A DNA stretch of 5,617 nucleotides. Origin: an uncultured Lachnospiraceae bacterium. GTDB lineage: Bacteria > Bacillota > Clostridia > Lachnospirales > Lachnospiraceae. The translations under genes and the position numbers were made by a program. The notes beneath the pieces are model-generated. The model made no database searches, was not told the origin of the DNA, and saw nothing but the letters and a program-made list of their open reading frames with translations. This document shows, in pieces, positions 1 through 5,138 of this stretch. The stretch's first letter is position 1; each line of letters begins with the position of its first letter. The DNA is taken from positions 1 through 5,617 of the forward strand of contig CACZNZ010000061.1 in the NCBI GenBank assembly GCA_902782625.1, in the 5' to 3' direction.

Positions 1-149
1 AGAGACACCAGCGCTATATCTGCCGCACTTCCGGTCTTCTGAAATACATAGACAGAAAGACCAAAACTTGTGAGACCCGACCCGATTGCCGATATCAGTT
101 CTCCACTCCAAAGTAGTATGAATTTGCTGTAATTTGATTGTTGTTTCAT
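1..149 (-). CDS. MFS efflux-type transporter, N-terminal fragment (cut by window edge)
   Basis: Only the first 49 codons are visible; the gene runs out of the window at position 1. The protein begins MKQQSNYSKFILLWSGELIS and continues through a hydrophobic first membrane segment (about residues 9-36) into a YVFQKTGSAADIALVS stretch. The LWSG...S.IGS..T.F.L..Y.....TGSA pattern is typical of the start of the MFS_3/macrolide-efflux-like branch of the major facilitator superfamily, which pumps drugs or small metabolites across the cytoplasmic membrane using the proton gradient. The ATG at 147-149 is preceded by GAGGA (159-163) at 9 nt, which supports this start. A palindromic operator lies 18 nt upstream, identical in its core to the one in front of the neighbouring tetR gene, so repression by that TetR protein is the likely control. 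The substrate cannot be told from this fragment. A family-level call is fairly safe; membership in a specific drug-efflux subfamily is inference. Confidence 0.8.
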   Translation of the reverse strand, partial: MKQQSNYSKFILLWSGELISAIGSGLTSFGLSVYVFQKTGSAADIALVS

Positions 150-166
150 CTCTGAATATCCTCATG

Positions 167-189
167 CGTACCGACAGATTGTCGGTACG
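167..189 (-). promoter_or_regulatory. TetR operator O1 in front of the MFS gene
   Basis: A perfect inverted repeat with 10-bp arms, CGTACCGACA (167-176) and TGTCGGTACG (180-189), separated by 3 nt. Its central 19 bp (169-187) are identical to the core of the second palindrome at 903-921 read on the opposite strand. It lies just downstream of the predicted transporter promoter and just upstream of the ribosome binding site, so a bound repressor would block a starting or elongating polymerase. Assignment to the adjacent TetR protein is inference from position and from the matched pair. Confidence 0.88.
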
Positions 190-196
190 ACAGTCT

Positions 197-226
197 AATA
201 TATGGGACTCACCTCATTTACGGCAA
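197..226 (-). promoter_or_regulatory. Possible sigma-A promoter for the MFS gene
   Basis: On the minus strand TTGCCG (221-226) is followed after 18 nt by TATATT (197-202), giving an expected start point near 190, directly at the edge of operator O1. The -35 box is imperfect and the spacer is 1 nt longer than ideal, so this is a moderate promoter call. Its presence would let the transporter be induced separately from tetR, with tetR read-through as an additional source of transcript. Confidence 0.5.
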
Positions 227-243
227 GTCCCGTCTCTTATGTG

Positions 244-870
244 TCAATGATTGATTATCTTCATGATTACCGGCACCAGGCTGCCTTCTTTTGACCCCAG
301 AATTCTTTCTGTGTGGCAGGCAAAAGCTTTACTTTTTTGCATCATCTGCTCTTCTGTAAGTCCTGCAAACTCATCAAAGGCGATATTGGAATAGACGATG
401 ATCATCTCTGCTGCTTCATCAGGATATGGCGAATCGAACAACGCTGTCTCGTTACCTTCCCTGATCAGCTCTGCAATCAGTGGAACAACACCACTGATCA
501 GATGTTCCTGCATTTTCTGATGAAGCAAAGCATTCTGCGGCTTATGAATCTGTTCAAACACCACCGTCCCCGCTCCGGCATCCAGATCAAGTGCCATAAT
601 TGCTCTGGTAAGTCTCTCCAGAATCGGCTGGCTCTTATCGGAGATAATAATCTTTGCCCTGGCGACCGATTCCCTGGTCATCCGATCCACCAGTGCATCG
701 AGAATGTCTTCCTTGGATCTGAAGTGATGATACAGCGTGCCACGGGCAATCCCGATGATATTGATAATATCGTTCGTGCTGGCATGATCAAAACCTTTTT
801 CCGCAAACAGCTGCTCAGCAACATCCAGTATTTCGTTCTTTCTTTCTTCAGCAGATTTAACGATTCTCAT
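244..870 (-). CDS. TetR/AcrR-family transcriptional repressor
   Basis: A 208-residue DNA-binding one-component regulator, a normal length for the TetR family. The N-terminal domain shows the hallmark pattern: ILDVAEQLFAEKGFDHAST (about residues 14-32), then the helix-turn-helix NDIINIIGIARGTLYHHF (33-50), with the YHHF..K..I signature. Residues from about 65 to 208 form the variable, mainly helical ligand-binding and dimerisation domain; its ligand cannot be read from sequence. The ATG at 870 is chosen because GAGG (rc of 879-882) sits 8 nt upstream. An in-frame TTG six bases further out would leave only 2 nt to that site, so it is less likely. The gene lies upstream of an MFS transporter on the same strand with 94 nt between them. 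Matched palindromes precede both genes, which points to autorepression and control of the transporter. A ligand exported by that transporter is the natural inducer candidate, but this is inference. Confidence 0.93.
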   Translation of the reverse strand: MRIVKSAEERKNEILDVAEQLFAEKGFDHASTNDIINIIGIARGTLYHHFRSKEDILDALVDRMTRESVARAKIIISDKSQPILERLTRAIMALDLDAGAGTVVFEQIHKPQNALLHQKMQEHLISGVVPLIAELIREGNETALFDSPYPDEAAEMIIVYSNIAFDEFAGLTEEQMMQKSKAFACHTERILGSKEGSLVPVIMKIINH

Positions 871-897
871 ATTCAATGCCTCAATAACATATGCAAA

Positions 898-926
898 AAC
901 ACTACCGACAATCTGTCGGTAGTGTT
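898..926 (-). promoter_or_regulatory. TetR operator O2 in front of tetR
   Basis: A perfect inverted repeat with 13-bp arms, AACACTACCGACA (898-910) and TGTCGGTAGTGTT (914-926), around a 3-nt centre. The 19-bp core at 903-921, read on the minus strand, is TACCGACAGATTGTCGGTA, exactly the core of O1. The site begins 28 nt upstream of the tetR ATG, directly abuts the -10 box (927-932) and covers the expected start point near 920. This is a textbook position for autorepression. Its longer arms suggest it could bind more tightly than O1, which is inference. Confidence 0.92.
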
Positions 927-936
927 AAGATAACAC
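922..936. repeat. Second short palindrome spanning the tetR -10 box
   Basis: GTGTTA (922-927), AGA, TAACAC (931-936) forms a 6-bp inverted repeat centred on the -10 box of the tetR promoter. It shares its GTGTT arm with operator O2, so the two palindromes interlock. It may be an accidental extension of the operator, or a site for a second dimer or another regulator. The sequence alone does not decide. Confidence 0.4.
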
Positions 937-955
937 ATTTTTTGTTTCTTGTCAA
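927..955 (-). promoter_or_regulatory. Sigma-A promoter for tetR
   Basis: A perfect -35 box TTGACA (950-955) and a -10 box TATCTT (927-932) lie 17 nt apart on the minus strand, the optimal spacing. The spacer is A-rich. The expected start point, near 920, falls within operator O2. With an ideal -35 and spacing this should be a strong promoter when unrepressed. Confidence 0.85.
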
Positions 956-979
956 CTCATAAAGAACTCTGCATTTTAT

Positions 980-1174
980 TTACCCCTTTTCTTCAGATTC
1001 TGCCGTTAGAGAATCCTTTATTTTTTCCAGCTCCTCTTTCGTATAAGGATAGTGATACTCTCTTATGATTCTCTCGATTGAGTATCCTTTTTTCAGCAAA
1101 TGTCTTACTGCATCGCCGTAAGCAAAATCCCTGACAAACTGGGATAAGCATTGCCTGAAAATATCGTCTGACAT
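980..1174 (-). CDS. Small protein of unknown function (64 aa), downstream of membrane XRE regulator
   Basis: A 64-residue protein, MSDDIFRQCLSQFVRDFAYG at the start and ending in an acidic tail (ESEEKG). I do not recognise a named family. It looks soluble and mostly helical, with a first helix about 3-16, a second about 19-29 (YGDAVRHLLKKG), a third about 32-40 (SIERIIREY), the short HYPYT turn and a charged last helix about 45-58. There is no membrane segment or signal peptide. The arrangement of short helices around GYSIERI could be a small helical DNA- or protein-binding fold, but that is a guess. The start ATG at 1174 is supported by GGAG 7 nt upstream; a longer reading to 1330 would overlap the upstream gene by more than 100 nt and lacks such support. 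It begins 17 nt after the XRE gene ends, so the two are almost certainly co-transcribed and may act together. No hairpin terminator is visible after its stop. Confidence 0.8.
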   Translation of the reverse strand: MSDDIFRQCLSQFVRDFAYGDAVRHLLKKGYSIERIIREYHYPYTKEELEKIKDSLTAESEEKG

Positions 1175-1191
1175 AATGATTCTCCGTTCTG

Positions 1192-2172
1192 TTATTTCTT
1201 CACCACCAGTTTCAGTATCTCCCGGTAGGCGGCAAAGAGTACACCTGCCACTGGCCATACGATCCATGTGACGTCCCATCTCTGGCTTATAAAGCTCCAG
1301 GCCAGATAGACGGCCGTGGCTATCGCCCAATATATTCCGTCATATCGTGATACTCTTTTATTCTGTCTGGTATAGTCTCCTTCTTCCATCAATTTATCCA
1401 TTCCGCCCTGTCTGATGCAGGTCAGGACAATCATTTTTACGCCGACAGCACACAAGGCCAGAAGAATTCCAACGCCGATGGCCATAGCTGTTCCGTCATC
1501 ATGATGATAATGGAGCGCTCCGATCAGAAGCATGGGGATTGCTGAGATCACGCACAGCATGATGCCAATGATCATGAGACGGGTATGTGTATCGGAGTAA
1601 GCAGCCCGTTTTTCTTTGACCATGCCCAAAACACCGTACTCTGTATCGATATTCTCATTTTCCAGATATTCGTATTGTTTTCCTTTGAATCCGCTCATTA
1701 AAAACATTGCTACGGCAATCGCCACCATGGTAAGCAGCACTACGACGCCGCCGATTCCTGCTACATTCTCATCTATAGAAACACGACCTGCCTCTGCAAA
1801 TGCTCCCATGATAATCAGCAGCACCGGGGACAGGATACAGAGCATGACTCCCGTGGAAATCGTCCTGGCTGCACTCTCATTATGGACAAGAAAACGATTG
1901 GCCTCTTCCATGGAAACCATTCTGATTTCTTCTCCCTCATCCACCGGGATCACTTCAGGAAGAGCGTTCTCTTCGATCTCATCCCGAAGCAGATAATCCG
2001 TACTCACGCCAAACACTTCCGATAACTGAAGGATCTTTTTCATGTCCGGCATGGACTGGGCACACTCCCATTTAGATACTGACTGTCTTGAGACCCCTAG
2101 CTTTTCTGCCAGTTCCTCCTGAGACCATCCGTTTTTCTTTCTGTTTTCAATAATCTTATCTGCTAAAATCAT
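1192..2172 (-). CDS. XRE-family regulator with C-terminal membrane domain
   Basis: A 326-residue protein joining a DNA-binding head to a membrane domain. Residues 1-62 are a classic Cro/C1-type helix-turn-helix: ENRKKNGWSQEELAEKLGVS then RQSVSKWECAQSMPDMKKIL, with SEVFGVSTDYLL closing the domain. An acidic linker follows (about 64-92). Hydrophobic stretches near 104-126, 137-160, 199-220, 229-252, 279-297 and 301-320 indicate about six membrane segments. The loop 161-198 is charged and polar. HTH proteins with such membrane tails are frequent in Firmicutes and are thought to sense envelope or ion conditions while bound to DNA near the membrane; the signal here is unknown. The ATG at 2172 has GGAGG 7 nt upstream; an in-frame reading extending to 2253 has no comparable site and is rejected. 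The gene lies 85 nt downstream of the nucleotidase, with no terminator between, and 17 nt before the 64-residue gene. Confidence 0.9.
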   Translation of the reverse strand: MILADKIIENRKKNGWSQEELAEKLGVSRQSVSKWECAQSMPDMKKILQLSEVFGVSTDYLLRDEIEENALPEVIPVDEGEEIRMVSMEEANRFLVHNESAARTISTGVMLCILSPVLLIIMGAFAEAGRVSIDENVAGIGGVVVLLTMVAIAVAMFLMSGFKGKQYEYLENENIDTEYGVLGMVKEKRAAYSDTHTRLMIIGIMLCVISAIPMLLIGALHYHHDDGTAMAIGVGILLALCAVGVKMIVLTCIRQGGMDKLMEEGDYTRQNKRVSRYDGIYWAIATAVYLAWSFISQRWDVTWIVWPVAGVLFAAYREILKLVVKK

Positions 2173-2207
2173 CTTAGGTCCTCCCTTCAACTTGTTTTGA
2201 TGGGTGT

Positions 2208-2236
2208 ATTCTATCGTTTTGTCCTGTTGCAGACAA
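2208..2236 (-). promoter_or_regulatory. Possible promoter and operator-like repeat before the XRE gene
   Basis: TTGTCT (2231-2236) and TAGAAT (2208-2213) are 17 nt apart on the minus strand, a reasonable sigma-A promoter ending about 35 nt before the XRE start. A small inverted repeat, TTGTC (2219-2223) and GACAA (2232-2236) with an 8-nt gap, covers the spacer and -35 box and could be a site for the XRE protein itself. A TATAAT at 2240-2245 has no -35 at usable distance: the TTGACA at 2256-2261 is only 10 nt away. Both the promoter and the operator role are tentative. Confidence 0.42.
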
Positions 2237-2257
2237 TCAATTATACTTTTCAATTTG

Positions 2258-2881
2258 TCAACTCATGGTTGCAGGTGGTTGCAATGGCAGCAAACATTGC
2301 CTTATACTCTCCCAATCCAGACATCTTTTGTAATTTCTGTTTGGAAACTCACACTCCCTGTTCCAAGGTCTGTCAAAGACCAGTACTTTCAGATTTGGAT
2401 TATGGTCAAAAAATTTAAATGCCTTCGGCGAATCTTCCACCGCATAATCGAATGTCATTTTATAATAATCTTCCAGTTCGAGACTGAATTCACTACCCTT
2501 TAAAAAGCTGTCTCTGCCATATTTGTTGAGGCAGTACAGCCTTACATTTTTAAGTCCGTGATGATCAAGCCATGCTCGTGACGGCTCATAGGTACTTGCC
2601 GGACGTCCCGTGATGATCGACACCTCATGGCCGCAGTCAATCCATTCGTTAATGACCACAGATGCTCCCGGCGTCTCTTTGTAAGATAACAGCACCTCCG
2701 GCTCGTGTCCTCTGATCATAAACTGTTCAAACTGCTCGTGATTTAAACCAAAAGATTTTTCCAGGTCGAAATATCTGATGTCTTCGTATGGAACATTTTT
2801 TTCAAACATTTCCACTGCCAGCCTGGAGAACGAACGTGCCGTCTCACACAGGCAATCGTCAAAATCAACATAGGTTTTCAT
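2258..2881 (-). CDS. NT5C-type HAD-superfamily 5'-nucleotidase
   Basis: A 207-residue cytoplasmic phosphatase of the HAD superfamily that best fits the NT5C (5'(3')-deoxyribonucleotidase) family, which removes phosphate from nucleoside monophosphates. HAD motif I is YVDFDDCL (residues 4-11): D6 is the expected aspartyl-phosphate nucleophile and D8 the acid/base. Motif II is SIITGRP (88-94) with T91. K141 is a candidate motif III lysine, and AVEDSPKAF (147-155) supplies the motif IV acidic pair E149/D150 that coordinates Mg2+. The late FDRPWNRE (169-176) resembles the RPWN signature seen in this family. The helical insert at about 20-80 would be the cap. The ATG at 2881 has GGAGG 6 nt upstream, and only 13 nt separate it from the S66 peptidase stop; a longer reading to 3022 would overlap that gene and is rejected. 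Substrate could be a nucleotide or another small phosphoester; bacterial members are poorly characterised. Confidence 0.85.
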   Translation of the reverse strand: MKTYVDFDDCLCETARSFSRLAVEMFEKNVPYEDIRYFDLEKSFGLNHEQFEQFMIRGHEPEVLLSYKETPGASVVINEWIDCGHEVSIITGRPASTYEPSRAWLDHHGLKNVRLYCLNKYGRDSFLKGSEFSLELEDYYKMTFDYAVEDSPKAFKFFDHNPNLKVLVFDRPWNRECEFPNRNYKRCLDWESIRQCLLPLQPPATMS

Positions 2882-2894
2882 TCTGATCCTCCAT

Positions 2895-3923
2895 TCAGTT
2901 TGCAAATCGAATGACCTGCTTTTCAGCGTCAACTGTTGCTTCGATACCAAACGGTATAATACATCTTGGTGTCGCATGACCAATATTGATATTGCAGACA
3001 ACCGGTAATTTCGGATCGTCAATCACTTCAATCAGCGCTCTCTTATATTCATCAAAATACTCTTCATCCATAGGTTTCCCGACAAGGACCCCGGATATCA
3101 CATCAAAGATTCCATATTTCTTCAAAGTCTCAAGCATTTTTCTGTATTTTTCCGGATTCGGTTTTTCTTCAGAAGTTTCAAGAAGAAGTATTCTTCCCGC
3201 CCAGTCCTCCACAGGCGGAAATAGTGAATACTCTTTACAAAGGGATACGGAATCTTCATATCTGCTATGATCAAATATATCATAAATCGAATCTATACAC
3301 CCTCCAAGAATCCTGCCACGAAACACAGGAGTCCCCTGAAGAAGTTCATAACCAGTGTTTTCGTGACTCACTCTCGGTATCCCGATCTGTTCCACTCCGA
3401 ATCCTTTTCGTTCTTCATACCATAGACCGCTGGGACGTATCTCTTCGATTGTCCCTGTTCTGATCAGTTCTTCAAAGTACTTTTTAGTATATGGCAGCAT
3501 GTCATGATCAAGTTCACAAATATCAGCCAGAAATGACTGGCCATAAAATGTTTTAATCCCCAGTTTGTGAAGCATAAAATGATTCATGGTCGTATCGGAA
3601 AAACCTAGAAAAATCTTATCGTTCACCACTTTCTTCAGCTCATCCTGTCCGAACAGATATGGTAATAGACGATAGGTATCATCTCCGCCGATCGCACAGA
3701 GAATCATATCGATATCCGGATCTCTGTAAGCCTCCAGCAAATCAGCTGCCCTTTGTGCAGGATGGTTTTTCACATACTCTATTCCCTTCAGTGCATGAGG
3801 CATAAACCTGACTTGCAGTCCAAAATCTTCTAAACGTTTTACGCCTATCTCCAGTTCATGCTTTACAAAGGATTCTCCGATTGTTCCACTTGACAGGCTT
3901 ACAACAGCTATATTCTTAATCAT
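2895..3923 (-). CDS. S66-family serine peptidase (LD-carboxypeptidase / MccF-like)
   Basis: A 342-residue S66 peptidase. Known family members either trim the terminal D-Ala from the tetrapeptide of muropeptides during cell-wall recycling (LdcA) or hydrolyse microcin C and related aminoacyl-nucleotides, giving self-immunity (MccF). The visible Ser-Glu-His triad is S109 in FLGFSDTT, E249 in ILLLETSEE and H316 in NIGHATP. The N-terminal Rossmann-like half carries CAIGGDDTYRLLPYL (76-90), and GRILGGCID (203-211) opens the C-terminal half. Length (about 340 aa) and the LLLETSEEKP form of the Glu motif are closer to the MccF-like branch than to short LdcA proteins, but the assignment between the two is inference. 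No signal peptide is present, so it acts in the cytoplasm. The ATG at 3923 is preferred because AGGAG lies 6 nt upstream; a second in-frame ATG at 3929 directly touches that site. It lies between an ADP-ribosylglycohydrolase (50 nt upstream) and a nucleotidase (13 nt downstream). Confidence 0.9.
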   Translation of the reverse strand: MIKNIAVVSLSSGTIGESFVKHELEIGVKRLEDFGLQVRFMPHALKGIEYVKNHPAQRAADLLEAYRDPDIDMILCAIGGDDTYRLLPYLFGQDELKKVVNDKIFLGFSDTTMNHFMLHKLGIKTFYGQSFLADICELDHDMLPYTKKYFEELIRTGTIEEIRPSGLWYEERKGFGVEQIGIPRVSHENTGYELLQGTPVFRGRILGGCIDSIYDIFDHSRYEDSVSLCKEYSLFPPVEDWAGRILLLETSEEKPNPEKYRKMLETLKKYGIFDVISGVLVGKPMDEEYFDEYKRALIEVIDDPKLPVVCNINIGHATPRCIIPFGIEATVDAEKQVIRFAN

Positions 3924-3973
3924 AGTCATCTCCTGTTCAAAATTTGCTTACAAGTCCCGGCGCCGGATTCGTA

Positions 3974-4945
3974 TCAGCTCTCCTGACATGCGTCCAAACA
4001 CTGCCGGCACATTTCAAAGATATAATCCTTTTCCTTGATGACAGCCATCCAATCTTCCGGAATGCTTTCATATCCATAATAGAGTCCGGCCAGCCCCCCG
4101 GCTATGGCCGCTACTGTATCTGTATCATCTCCAAGATTGACCGCTTTCAGGAGACAGTCAGCCAAGGTTTCTGTCGTTAGAAGGCACCAGACAGCAGCTT
4201 CCAGGGAATCTACCACATAGCCGGAGGACCGAATCTCTTTTTCAGGAACTTCTGCAAAGCAATCAAGATCGAACAGTCTCTTATAGTGCTCCATCTCCTT
4301 ATGATTGTTCTCATCCTGCCTGTAATGATTCAGCCCGGCTTCCATCCCTTGCTGCAGGCATACATTCAATTCGGATTCATGCCCTTTCAATATCTCTTTT
4401 GCCATGAAATAATACAGGCCACATGCCATCTGGCTCCGTAGATGATTATGAGTCAGTCCGCTGACCAGATGAATTCCCCGAATCGCTTCCATATCGTCCG
4501 TTTCTTTTTTTTGAATATAGAACAGACAGGCTGGAAGAATTCGCATCAGGGCGCCATTACCATTGGCGTACTCACCGGTTCTTCCACAAGTTCTGTAATC
4601 CCCACTGTCTCTGAAATTGTAGATTGCGTCAGAACAGGTGATGCCTTCATCGAATGCCTCTCCAAATGGCGTATAGTCTCCTTCAAACTCCCATTTCATG
4701 AAACACTTCATGATATCCTCAGGATCAATTCCGTTCTTATGAATCATACTGTCCATTGTTGCGAGCGCCATACTGGAATCATCCGTCCATGTTCCTTCCG
4801 GCATGTTATAGGTTCCGTATCCTTCCATTCCGGTAACAAGACCTCTTTCTCTGATCTCGTCTCTGCTTAGAAACTGAACCGGACATCCCAGTGCATCACC
4901 GACAACAAGCCCCATGATACCGTCGAGCCATATATCTTTATTCAT
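3974..4945 (-). CDS. ADP-ribosylglycohydrolase (DraG/ARH family)
   Basis: A 323-residue cytoplasmic hydrolase of the ADP-ribosylglycohydrolase family, whose members cleave ADP-ribose from modified proteins, nucleic acids or small molecules using a two-metal (Mg2+ or Mn2+) centre. Motifs in order: DGIMGLVVGDALGCPVQF (8-25) with the family's GDALG; GTWTDDSSM (51-59), whose TDDS supplies metal ligands; GNGALMRILP (129-138); LTHNH (164-168); and LGDDTDTVAAIAGGLAGLYY (271-290), the second metal-binding motif with D274 and D276. All key motifs are intact and the length is usual for the family, so the enzyme should be active. The ATG at 4945 follows a purine-rich GGAGAGGA site. It is the first gene after an extended -10 promoter and leads the S66 peptidase and nucleotidase genes. 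No ADP-ribosyltransferase is visible in the window, so the modified target is unknown. Several relatives act on small nucleotide derivatives rather than protein. Confidence 0.92.
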   Translation of the reverse strand: MNKDIWLDGIMGLVVGDALGCPVQFLSRDEIRERGLVTGMEGYGTYNMPEGTWTDDSSMALATMDSMIHKNGIDPEDIMKCFMKWEFEGDYTPFGEAFDEGITCSDAIYNFRDSGDYRTCGRTGEYANGNGALMRILPACLFYIQKKETDDMEAIRGIHLVSGLTHNHLRSQMACGLYYFMAKEILKGHESELNVCLQQGMEAGLNHYRQDENNHKEMEHYKRLFDLDCFAEVPEKEIRSSGYVVDSLEAAVWCLLTTETLADCLLKAVNLGDDTDTVAAIAGGLAGLYYGYESIPEDWMAVIKEKDYIFEMCRQCLDACQES

Positions 4946-4985
4946 AAAATCCTCTCCTCTCTTATGAAATCACCTGTTATGTTTC

Positions 4986-4998
4986 ATGATGTAATCAT
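4986..4998. repeat. Small inverted repeat at the hydrolase promoter start point
   Basis: ATGAT (4986-4990), GTA, ATCAT (4994-4998) is a perfect 5-bp-arm inverted repeat. It covers the expected start point of the hydrolase operon and touches the -10 box, a position where a repressor could sit. Arms of 5 bp in an AT-rich leader can arise by chance, so the operator reading is weak. Confidence 0.3.
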
Positions 4999-5005
4999 TA
5001 TATCA
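4997..5005 (-). promoter_or_regulatory. Extended -10 promoter for the ADP-ribosylglycohydrolase operon
   Basis: A perfect TATAAT (4997-5002) preceded by the extended -10 element TG one base upstream (TGATATAAT, 4997-5005, minus strand). The expected start is near 4990, giving a leader of about 45 nt. No good -35 box is present at 16-18 nt; instead ATGGT occurs twice, at 5011-5015 and 5021-5025 on the plus strand, 10 bp apart. This is the best promoter between the surface-protein terminator and the three hydrolase genes. Confidence 0.7.
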
Positions 5006-5050
5006 CACAGATGGTTATATATGGTCTCTTTGGAAGCGACACTTGAAAAG

Positions 5051-5092
5051 AAAAAGTCTCAAGAACTATACAAATGGCTCTTGAGACTTTTT
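5051..5092 (-). terminator. Rho-independent terminator, potentially bidirectional
   Basis: A perfect 14-bp stem: AAAAAGTCTCAAGA (5051-5064) pairs with TCTTGAGACTTTTT (5079-5092) around a 14-nt loop. The stable core is GTCTCAAGA/TCTTGAGAC. On the minus strand the stem runs into TTTTTCTTTT, so it ends transcription of the surface-protein gene that stops at 5139. On the plus strand it ends in six T residues, so it would also work in that direction. It isolates the hydrolase promoter from upstream transcription. Confidence 0.9.
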
Positions 5093-5138
5093 TCACCAGA
5101 TATTTCACAACTTCTGCCTCACGTATAACTTTTGTGGA

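Noticed and set aside
204..231. Inverted repeat GGGACT (204-209) / AGTCCC (226-231) after tetR as a terminator
   Set aside because: The stem is only 6 bp with a 16-nt loop and no T-tract follows on the minus strand. It overlaps the likely transporter promoter instead.
313..933. A 206-codon open frame on the plus strand antisense to tetR
   Set aside because: It lies almost wholly opposite a TetR gene with clear family motifs, has a Cys/His-rich low-quality translation with no recognisable domain, and runs through the tetR operator and ribosome binding site.
1175..1330. A longer N-terminus for the 64-residue protein
   Set aside because: The extra residues are antisense-free but lie in a different frame of the XRE membrane domain, and the ATG at 1174 has an ideal GGAG site.
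949..2266. The 12-mer TTGTCAACTCAT at 949-960 and again at 2255-2266
   Set aside because: It contains TTGACA on the minus strand in both places, but a 12-bp match is expected about once by chance in a window this size. The second copy has no -10 at usable distance.
2882..3022. A longer N-terminus for the nucleotidase
   Set aside because: It would overlap the S66 peptidase gene by more than 120 nt and has no HAD sequence. The ATG at 2881 has GGAGG at 6 nt and places the DFDD motif at the usual position near the N-terminus.
4442..4870. A plus-strand open frame inside the ADP-ribosylglycohydrolase gene
   Set aside because: It is antisense to a gene with all family motifs intact, and its translation shows no domain; it is a shadow of the real frame. 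The other plus-strand frames (for example 1616-1996, 2986-3270, 3944-4180) fail for the same reason.
4964..4987. ATGAAA (4964-4969) / TTTCAT (4982-4987) in the hydrolase leader as a riboswitch or attenuator
   Set aside because: A single 6-bp AT-rich stem in a leader of about 45 nt is too short and weak for a riboswitch, and there is no terminator hairpin before the start codon.
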